The notes under the pieces: model-generated
The model's database searches: none
Told to the model about the DNA's origin: nothing
What the model saw: the letters and a program-made list of their open reading frames with translations, nothing else
NCBI GenBank assembly: GCA_947561395.2
Contig: OX387188.1
Span: forward strand, 7,362,150 to 7,426,149
Origin: Buxus sempervirens
Taxonomy: Eukaryota; Streptophyta; Magnoliopsida; Buxales; Buxaceae
Length of the DNA: 64,000 nt
Reading direction: 5' to 3'
In this document: positions 52,996 to 61,496 of the stretch, piece by piece
Position numbering within the stretch: position 1 is the stretch's first letter
Layout of the letters: every line of letters starts with the position of its first letter
Program-made: the position numbers and the translations under genes

Positions 52996-53268
52996 GGCCC
53001 ATGGGTTACGAGCTGCTGGTCCTGAAACCATCTTTGGTCAAGCCAGGTGATTGCCGAAACATTGGCTAAGTAGTACTCTTGGGTGAACCCCCAAATTAAC
53101 TTCGTTAGCAGCCGCCCCCTGCTTCTTTTCCTTATACTCTGATCACGGTTATAAGGTCAGGAGAGACCAGTCCTGTAGACCTAGTTGATTTTCTTTTGTT
53201 TTATTTCCTTTTGAGTTACTTGAGGATTTGTTATAATCAACGGTTGCATTTTAGGCGACCGATATCTG

Positions 53269-53274
53269 AATAAA
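53269..53274 (+). terminator. Polyadenylation signal of X copy 1
   Basis: AATAAA in the context TCTGAATAAAAGTATT. X copy 2 has AATAAAGG at the homologous place. In an LTR this marks the R region, so the hairpin array upstream would lie in the transcribed part, provided the TATA box lies upstream of the array as in copy 2. Confidence 0.55.
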
Positions 53275-55488
53275 AGTATTTCCTTATCGTTTACTGCTAC
53301 TTTCAAACATGAACAAGAACCCAAACGAAGACCAAATCCCTTGTCTTCATTCTATCGTCTGATCAATTTTATTATAGGTGACTTTCAGTACGGCTAGACC
53401 GACGCCGGTTTAGATCCAGAACAAGTGTGAGACATGGGAAAATTCACTGGAAATGATTCCCCCTCCATTAGCACACGGGCTCAACGTAAAATGGGAGAGT
53501 CGCCACCATTCAGATTCTTGGGGTGTAAATGGACACCAAAAGATTCAAAAATAATTAAAAAGAGCTACAAGGCAAATTCTAGAATAAAAATAACTCTACT
53601 TGAAAATCAAATCCAGAGATGGGTAAGGGGATTAGATTATGAACAGGGGAAGGTGTTAGGCACCCCCATTCACCCACACAAGGTGGTTGCCAAGTGTTTT
53701 TCATGCTAAAAAAATAGGAAAGCTTGCTAAAAATCATCAAAACCCTTGAAAAAGGACAAATGTATGATATCTTCACATGAATATCCAAATGGATTCCAAA
53801 TCCTCTTTTATGTCAATATCATTTCTTGAATATCACCAAAAGATGGAAATCAAAGCAAAAGTTGCACAAAACCAAGTTGAGTTAAATCCGGAAAATTCGG
53901 TAAAAGCAAGAACCATTTGTCTTGAAATCATTCAAATCCAATTTAAATTGAATCAAACCAAATTCATTTGAAAGATTATGATAGATAGAAGACTCAAGCA
54001 AAATTTCAATTGAATCCGGTTAAAATCCTAGGAGTTATGCCTCCTTTAAAATTACTGCTAGAGATAATTAAAAGTGGCAAGTAGGCAAGTTTGGAAAATC
54101 ACCTAACAAAATCGGCTCCATATAAATTTATGAAATTTGGTGTGATTGAAGTCTGTATGGCCATATTTCAAATGAAACTAGCCTCATACAAAAATTCATT
54201 CGGATGTGCCTTGGGTGGTCTCCCGAACAGGCCCTGAAGATCACAGATTTACCCAGAAAAGTGCTGTTGAGTAGTTCTGAGTAAATCTGTTACCAACAAC
54301 ACAAATGGAGTCAAAAAATTATGAAACCAATTGGATTTGAAACTAGACTCCCAAAGTAAAACACAAAAACAAGAATCACTCGAATTGGACTTAAAACAAA
54401 CACATGGCGCTTAGTCGAAGTGACAGGTTCCGTATTCAGACCTGAACTGACCTATCAACTTCGACAGAGAGGTGTCAAAAATCCGCTTGATAGAAATTAA
54501 TGAAATTTGGTAGGCATACACTAGATAGCCTCACCTTTCCCATGGCTCTAGAATCACTCCAAAATTCATCCGGACGATGAAGTTACAAGTGTCCGAAGTT
54601 GGAGTACGGTTGCTGTCAAGTTAAGCCTTTTTTGAATAAAAATAACTCAAAACAGTGATGAGAGGTGTGTGATCCGTGCAAAATGAATCAAAATCTTTTG
54701 AAAATCATTTCAAAATATCCCAGAATTGCTTGGGGCTATTTATTTCAGATTTATCACAATAAACGCAATAAATCCGAAATATGAGCCTATCCCGCCAAAA
54801 TCACGTGCTATGTATGTGTAGGTGTAAGAATCATTCTAACAACATAGCAAAGATAGTATGCATTCATATCAATCAAAATAGGATTCTAAAACAACCTAGG
54901 GTTCCGTTCGATATCGTTTCCCTTAGTTCTCTCTCCCCGTTAAACACGGTTCTTCAAGATAATCTTGGGGTACTTTGAACATAGAATGGTTTTCATAGAA
55001 TCACAAGACTTATAGCATGCATTTAGATAAATAAAAAAGAAGGTTCTAGAACAACCTAGGGTTCCGTTCCATTATCGTTTCCCTTAGTTCTCTCTCCCTG
55101 TTAAACACGGTTCTTCAAGATAATCTTGGGGTACTTTGAATATGAAACGGTCTTCACAGATTCAAAAGGCTTATTCAAAAGAGGTTCTAATACTAGGATC
55201 AATCCCCAGTCTCGTTTCTCCTAGATCCCGCCTTCACGTTTTACGACTAGGGGGAGTCTTGAGACACTTTGAGCCAGGGAAGGGTTTTCATACACACATC
55301 AAGGCCTTATTCTACAGAAAGGTAGAAGAAGAGATCTAGATCTAGAATGTAAAAAACAGAAAATTAAAGATAGGTTTGAGGCTTACCGGGTTCTGGAAGC
55401 AGTTCCGCAGCAGTTTCCCTCTTCACTCGGAGCTCTTCTTGGCAAAAGTTCTTGACAAGAGTTGTTGGTTGCTTAAGGAGGAGCCTCC

Positions 55489-55496
55489 TATTTATA
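55489..55496 (-). promoter_or_regulatory. TATA box of LTR B3
   Basis: Minus-strand TATAAATA in the context GCCTATAAATAGGAGGC, about 170 bp downstream of the palindrome array, as in B2. Confidence 0.65.
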
Positions 55497-55662
55497 GGCA
55501 AAGGTTAGGGTTAGGGTTGGTGAGATGGTAGACACAGCATAAGGTCCATAGCCCACCAACCTTAACCCTAAGGCTATTTCCGAGATTTCCACTCATTTAA
55601 TGAAGGATATGATGGTAAAAGGTGAAAACTCCCGGAAAACCCTAATTTTGAGCAAAACTAAT

Positions 55663-55804
55663 GTATCCAACATATCAGGTCGGATACACTAGAGCCTATG
55701 TGTATCCGGCATATGTTGCCGGATACATTGAGGGCTACTTGTATCCGGCTTTTTCCATCGGATACGAACAGATACGCTTGTATCCGACCTGAGTTGTCGG
55801 ATAC
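55663..55804 (-). repeat. Type I palindrome array in B3 (25 bp / 39 bp)
   Basis: Four 25-bp palindromes start at 55663, 55702, 55741 and 55780, all exactly 39 bp apart. Unit 2 is GTATCCGGCAT-ATG-TTGCCGGATAC, perfect except at the centre. Units 1, 3 and 4 have GTCGGATAC or ATCGGATAC arms. Layout is identical to B2. Confidence 0.9.
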
Positions 55805-56060
55805 AAGGAAAAAACTCATTTTCTCAAATTTTGTGCTGGTTTCCAAGGAGATAGTGATTTTTACTGATTATTGATCATTTTACTGTGAAATTTGGGGTGT
55901 CTACAACAGGTGCCCAGGGTCAGGATCCGACCTGAATCATACTGGGACACCAGCACGAAGACACATCATCCCTACGGCCACGTGTCGAGCCCGGACCAAT
56001 TTGAGACCAACAATACCTTAATTGTCAAAAATTTCCTTCTGGCAGATGTAAACTGGGTCT

Positions 56061-58386
56061 AGTATTTTTTTTTTTTTTAATTTCAACCAATGTGATAAAG
56101 TGTCGAACCTACTTACTAAACGGAAATCATGGTATTTAATTTAAATAATTAGAACAATAAGGCAAATTTATCAATATATGTCTTACCTCTTGCCACCTCG
56201 TCAACATTTTTTTAATAGTCAAACCTCTAGAAGGGGTATATTGTTACCCACAAAAAACCTCAAGGTAGTAAGTTGGTAATTCAAAAGCTTCAAGGAGAAA
56301 AGTGATACTATTTAAAACCTCAAGAACGTCAACTATGAATATATCAAATATTATAAATTAGATCAGTTACTCATGGACCCCTTATAAGTGGGTTTATATC
56401 CCTTGCACTTTTCTCCAGCATCGTACGTTTCTTGCTCTTCGTGGGAGATGCTATTACATAGAGCATTTGACAGTTCGTATTTTTTCAAGTGGGCGCTATG
56501 TTAAAAATCCCCCTTAATTGTTTCAGTTGTTAATAGAATGAATCACACTTTTACCACTATACTATACCCGCTACAGTTGGGTTATTTTATATGAAGGAAG
56601 AATTAACAACTCTTAGATGCTCTATGTGGCAACATCTCACTCAAAGTACAGCCACCAATGCAAGAAAAAAGTGCAAGCATCCACTAGGTCATGATCCTTC
56701 TAATTCAACTCGGACAATTTAATCATGGCACACTCAAAAACCATACCAATTGAAGTGCATTGAAGAATTCAAAACTTATAAAATGAAATTAGCATGCCTA
56801 GAGATGTAAATCTAACCCGAACCACCCAAAGCCCGCCCAATCCAATCGGAATAAGAGTCCGAACTAAGCATTGAGCTTGGGTTTGGGCTGAGTTTCATTT
56901 CTATCTCAAAGTTGAGTTTGGGTTGGATTCGGGTCCAAGCTATACAACCCCGAAAGGCCCGAAATTGTTGTTGACTTTATGTACACATTCTAATACATAT
57001 ATGTAAGCGAGTATTTATTTGTATATATATATACAATTGTTTTTTTCTTCTCTTCTACATTGTCTTCGCAGTTATAAAATCATCTATAAAACATAAATTT
57101 ATTAATACGTGATAACAAGTTTATGAATTTATTCTCAAATAAATAATTTTATACACACACATTCACACATATGCAAGATTGAATGTGATTTTAGGTACAC
57201 ATCCTATACAAGAAGGATTATGCAATCATAAATACAATGGGCCAATATTATATTTTAAAGATAACTTTTTAAGAAATAGATTAATTAAGTTTTTTTTTTT
57301 TTAAAGTCAAGGGACCAATCAAGTGGCCATTGTGCGTTAATAAACTATCTCAATTATGATATTCCAACATTTGCATTTATAACCAAAAAAAAAATTCATT
57401 ATTTTACTCTCTTTTTTGTTTTTTGGGCCAACTCGAACGCAGCCCAGACTTGAACAATATTTTTTGAGTTGGCAGTTTAATGAGTTTGGGTTACGGGCCA
57501 ATGGCGAGTTTAGATTAGTAAATCTTTGATTGGGCTGAGCCCCAACTCATCATAACCTGACCAAACCCGCCATGCCTCCAACTCGTAGCTAGTGCTTTAT
57601 TAAATGTTTCGTTTGGGATTTAGATAATGCCCCGTAATGAGATGACCATCCAATTGAAGGGTTCAGTTGATTTTCGGGGCTACGTAATACGGGGTTGTAT
57701 GGAATATTATGCTTAATGTTTTATGGAATCATTATCTCTTTTAAATTAAGGCATTCAAAACCAAAATAATCGCCATGTGTCCAGCGCATCACATGCATAT
57801 GGATTTAGTTCAAGATGAAAAGCCATTCCAAGCGTCTATCTCTATCTCATTACTCATTGAGATGGCATAGTTAGTTAAGTTCATTCATTTCAAGTGACCA
57901 ACTACATGATGCAGAGAACTGGTTAGCCATCAAAAAAAATTTTCCTTAATTTTTTCTTCTCTCATAAAACTCCTCTACATGCATATGGATTATAGTTGGC
58001 CCTTTTGCTCCACTTATCATCTCTAGCTTGTATATTGGTCAAAATCTCTAATATACCCTTGCAATACCACAAACCCTAATCTCATAGTTCACTACGGGCC
58101 TAACTTAAACCTCGTCACGAGAGAGAGGTCCACCTCTCTCGTGAGCACCTTTGACCTAGCATATGAACCATTGTTTTCAACAAATGTTCCAGCGGGACAA
58201 AATTCTTAATATGTAGTAAAAAAAACATGTTTTTATCACGTGATCTATCGCACATGATGGTCACATTTTTGACATGTAATCCTATTGACAACGAAAAACT
58301 TTTCTCTGAAAGCATATTGCATATTACTTGTAACCTGGGAAAAAAATTTCATTATAATTGTGTTACTCCAAAAATGGGCCGGTGTG
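56061..58386. other. Unassigned AT-rich DNA
   Basis: No protein gene, LTR end pair or RNA gene is recognised. Poly-T runs occur at 56067 and 57290. The stretch 56800-57570 may be an old DNA transposon (separate entry). The last bases before B4 (about 58360-58386) still resemble X copy 1, so X copy 2 extends slightly into this region. Confidence 0.5.
56800..57570. mobile_element. Possible old hAT/MITE-like insertion
   Basis: A 771-bp stretch starts AGAGATGTAAATCTAACCCG and is bounded by CATGCCT on both sides (56793-56799 and 57571-57577; extended to 8 bp these read GCATGCCT and CCATGCCT). It is unusually rich in CCCG/GGGCC words of the kind 'aacccgaaccacccaaagcccg', which I associate with plant hAT-type miniature elements. 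The terminal inverted repeats are not convincing, so the call is tentative. Confidence 0.3.
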
Positions 58387-59791
58387 GACACTGTGAGACA
58401 TGGAAAAAATCAATCTAATGATTTCCTCAATCATCACACGGGATTATATAAAACAAAGAGTCGCCACCATTCAATTTAGGTGTGAATGGACACCAAAATA
58501 TTAAATAAGCACAAAAGGCAAATTTTAGGGCAAAAATATCCCTCCTAAAAAAAAACAACCAGAGATGGGTAAGGGGATTAAGTTATGAACAGGGGAAGGT
58601 GTTAGGCACCCCCATTCATCCACACAAGGTGGTTGCCAGGTATTGTTCATGTTTAAAATAAAGGAAAAAGCTTGCTATAAAAATCAGGAAAAATCACAAA
58701 AAAGAAGATAAAAATATATGGTTTTTTCATATGAATAGTTTGATTGATCCAGAACTATCAAACATGATCATACCATTCCTAGGGTTTCATGATCAAAACA
58801 AAATTGAGATAAAATCAAATAAAATCAATTTAAAGTGAAAAATCCAAAATCTGGTTTCAAGTCAAAATTCTAGAAATCTAGAAAAATATGATTTTTATAA
58901 AATATTTCAAAATTTAACTTGAACACTCCAGGACATAGATAAAGCCCAAATTTCACATTAAATCTGAAAATCAAAACCAAAAATATCTACATTAATGAAA
59001 AATACCCAAAATGGGAGAATTTAGACCGTAGGGTCTTCTCTCAATAATAAAAAAACAATTTAAAAACCACATCATGAAACCCTAGAATTTATTTTCAGGC
59101 TTCTGGATTCAGATCTATCATATTGATCATGATAAATCCAAGATCTTAGCCTAAAACCACAAAAATCACAAAAATAGTGTTGTAGGTGCAAATATGTGAA
59201 AAATCCAAATTTTGTCAAAAAGTGGGGATCTCATGCTATAAACATCATAGATTCATGTTATTCATTCAGATATATCATAAAAAGCATTAAAACATGATCA
59301 GGATATTTAAAATAGCCACATCTCACAAATTAGAGCACATGGGAGTCTACCCTACGGATCCACCTGTTCCCCTTTCCCCTAGTTCTCTCTTCACGTTTTA
59401 CGGTTAGAGACTCTTGAGGTACTTAGAGATAGGTTTGGATATACAAACACAATCACAGGCCTTATTCTATGAAAAAAAGAAAAAAACAGATATGGGGTTC
59501 TATTCTAGGGATCCACCTATTCCCCTTTCCCCTAGTTCTCTCTTCACGTTTTACGGCTAGAAAGACTCTTGAGGTACTTAGAGACAAGTTTAGGAATACG
59601 AAAACAGATATGGCCTTATTCTACAGCAATAGAGATGATCCTATTACTTCTAGAATTGAAGACAGAAAATAAAAAAGGATAGGGGACTTACCTGGATTGA
59701 GCAGGCAGGCAGCAGGGATTCTTCTCTTGGAGTTCCTTGGAGTTCTTTGGACTTCAAAATTTCATGGCCCTTAGCTAGAGGGGAGAGCCTC

Positions 59792-59799
59792 TATTTATA
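59792..59799 (-). promoter_or_regulatory. TATA box of LTR B4
   Basis: Minus-strand TATAAATA in GTCTATAAATAGAGGCTC, about 200 bp downstream of the palindrome cluster. Confidence 0.6.
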
Positions 59800-60000
59800 G
59801 ACACACCCAGGGGCAAGGCTGGTCCAGAAGGATATAGCCTGGTCTTTAAGATATAGTAAAATACAGAGATAATGCCCATCCATAGCCAACCAAGGTGGCT
59901 TCAGTGAATAAAATACTTAATTCGCTCATTTAAAGATATATTGGACTAAAGATAAAGCTCAGAAATCGAGAGAAGGACAAAACTCGCACGTGTCTTTAGT

Positions 60001-60104
60001 GACCGTGAATGCACTACGGTCCAACGGGGACCGTATAGTTTTCACGGGCACGCCTGACTGTAGAGACTTTTCGGTCGCGACCGGCCCGTGAATAGAATAC
60101 GGGC
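60001..60104 (-). repeat. Type II palindrome array in B4 (21 bp / 27-28 bp)
   Basis: GACCGT...ACGGTC (60001-60021), a wobbled CCGT...ACGGGC unit (about 60028-60048), the perfect 12-mer CGGTCGCGACCG (60072-60083) and GCCCGT...ACGGGC (60084-60104). The first, second and fourth fit a 27-28-bp step. Unit length and ACGGGC arms match A3, not B2 or B3. Confidence 0.75.
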
Positions 60105-60450
60105 AAAGCTTGTTTATTCAATTTTTATGCATTTTTGACCTGTTTTAAGCTCTAATTATCTGTTTTTATTATTTTCTAATTTTGTAGTGCAATTTGGGGT
60201 GTCTACAGACACGTGTCTATGTTGATGATGTGTCTCTACGCGGGCGTGCCAGTATCGTTTGATACAATGATTTTCGAGTCGATTCCTGACCCCGGGCACC
60301 TGTTCCGAATCTGAACCGGGGTCGGTTCAGTCGTACTGCAAGTCACCTGTGATAAAATCGGTCAGGCGATGGTATGAAGACTAGGGGTTCGGTCTTCGTT
60401 TTGGGTTCTTGTAAGTGTTTGAAAGCGAAAGCAACTAACGGCACACAAAT

Positions 60451-60458
60451 CCTTTATT
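60451..60458 (-). terminator. Polyadenylation signal of X copy 2
   Basis: Minus-strand AATAAAGG after GGCCGATTTAAT, homologous in position to AATAAA at 53269 in copy 1. Confidence 0.5.
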
Positions 60459-60949
60459 ATTAAATCGGCCGAATAGCCGAAAACGACAACAGATAATCCT
60501 CAAAAGGGAAACAAAAGTAAAAAAGAAAACTGACAGGGCTCGCAGGACCGGCCTGTCCTGGTCTTATAGCCGTAATCGGGTATAGGCGCAGGAGGAAGGG
60601 GGCGGCTGCTAGCAAAGCCAATTCAGGGGGTTCACCTTGGATTGCTGCTTACCCAAAAATACACGAGTCACCTGGCTTGAACAGAGCGAGTCTCGGGACC
60701 GGCTGCTCGGGATTCTGTAAGTACAGAACTGCGAGTCAGGGGCGGCCTCAACTTACTCTCCGGTGGCAGGATTCTGGTGTTAGTCGGAGTAAAGAGGGGT
60801 CGAAGATGTCACTGCGACTGGAAGCAGTGAGAGAAGTCCTAGTTTATCCGTCTGTATTAGAGGGGATAAAGGATCACGGATGATCAAAATAATATAATAA
60901 CCGGTTGCGGTTGTGTGGATTGTGTCCTCGAGTTCTTCAAAGTTTATGC

Positions 60950-60957
60950 CTTTTATA
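60950..60957 (-). promoter_or_regulatory. TATA box of X LTR
   Basis: Minus-strand TATAAAAG in the context CGGCTATAAAAGGCATAAAC, about 315 bp into the LTR. It implies a transcription start near 60920 and a leader that includes the hairpin site at 60713-60728. Confidence 0.6.
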
Positions 60958-61270
60958 GCCGATCATTGACGGTTGCTCAACTTCCGACTCTTGCACGATC
61001 TTCATGATGGTTTGGTCTTCTTCAGTCTTTAGTTCCAAAACGATAACCACTCGGCCACAATCTTCAACTGGTTTATCCTTAAACGACCGATGACACGCTC
61101 CTGATGTTCGTGGTTTTGTCGTGACTCGACTTGTATTCATGGTTCTATATTCATGCTGACATGGCGTAACCAACTATGCTAGGTCTGCATGCTCTGATGT
61201 CGTGGCCTGAATATGTCACATAGGCGCCACGTGTCTTCTTCTTATTCGTCGGTCATACAGGGTGTAAACA

Positions 61271-61288
61271 TTGCCCCCCTACTTACTT
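61271..61288 (-). other. Polypurine tract of X copy 2
   Basis: In minus sense TAAGTAAGTAGGGGGGCAA abuts the LTR start TGTTTACACC. It shows that 61270 is the 5' boundary of a 3' LTR and that X copy 2 is read leftward, opposite to the gene at 61497. Confidence 0.65.
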
Positions 61289-61496
61289 ATTACGCCGTCA
61301 TCAGCCGGTGTGATGAGTAAGTATTTTGGGTTTTTCAAAAACTGTCTGTTGCTTGATGTGAAAAGATTGCGCCACATCCCCACGATTTTAATGACAAGAC
61401 TTTTTCGGACTTCATCTTGCTTATAACTTACTGTAGCCGAAATTTTTCTTTACTTTTCTTTCTCGGCTATTTGTCTTTTCTTCTTCTTTGTCTTCA

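Larger units (their letters stand above)
53426..55905 (-). mobile_element. Solo LTR B3 (family B), 2480 bp, TSD ACAAG/ACAGG, inside X copy 1
   Basis: Plus-strand ends are TGTGAGACATGG... and ...TTTGGGGTGTCTACA, flanked by ACAAG (53421-53425) and ACAGG (55906-55910), a TSD with one change. The intact target is visible in X copy 2 (GGGCACCTGTTCC at 60294-60306 on the plus strand). It aligns with B2 along its length and is uninterrupted where B2 carries A4. Type I palindromes and a TATA box are present. No internal sequence. Confidence 0.92.
46094..56060 (+). mobile_element. X copy 1: LTR-leader of Tat-like element, split by Z0 and B3
   Basis: After removing Z0 (46548-52436) and B3 (53426-55905), the pieces 46094-46547, 52442-53425 and 55911-56060 form one continuous sequence. 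From GAGCTGCTGGTCC (53010) to CACGTGTCGAGCCCGG (55992) it is homologous to the minus strand of 60715-60208 plus the flank of B4. It contains, in sense, a hairpin array (46094-52995), AATAAA at 53269 (as polyadenylation signal) and then U5-like sequence. The upstream part (U3, TATA) is missing because B2 abuts at 46094. No coding part is visible. I infer LTR identity from X copy 2, whose counterpart follows a polypurine tract. Confidence 0.65.
58392..60207 (-). mobile_element. Solo LTR B4 (family B), 1816 bp, TSD GACAC, inside X copy 2
   Basis: Plus-strand ends are TGTGAGACATGG... and ...TTTGGGGTGTCTACA, flanked by GACAC at 58387-58391 and 60208-60212. X copy 1 holds the empty site (GTGTC at 55982-55986 in its orientation). 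It is shorter and more divergent than B2 and B3, with A-rich middle sequence. Two near-copies of a ~170-bp block (CACCTGTTCCCCTTTCCCCT / CACCTATTCCCCTTTCCCCT, from 59359 and 59512) are present. Its pre-TATA palindromes are type II, unlike B2 and B3. Confidence 0.92.
60208..61270 (-). mobile_element. 3' LTR of X copy 2 (Tat-like element), split by B4
   Basis: In minus sense it begins TGTTTACACCCTGTATGACC at 61270, right after a polypurine tract. It has a TATA box (TATAAAAG, 60957-60950), a hairpin TTCTGTA-AG-TACAGAA (60728-60713) where copy 1 has the large array, AATAAAGG (60458-60451) and U5-like sequence, and is cut at 60208 by B4. The last part continues on the far side of B4 at 58386. The true LTR end is not located. 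Homology with copy 1 covers about 500 bp. Confidence 0.68.

Noticed and set aside
61488..61496. PMD start at TTG 61488
   Set aside because: A non-ATG start is not needed; ATG at 61497 is in frame nine bases later.
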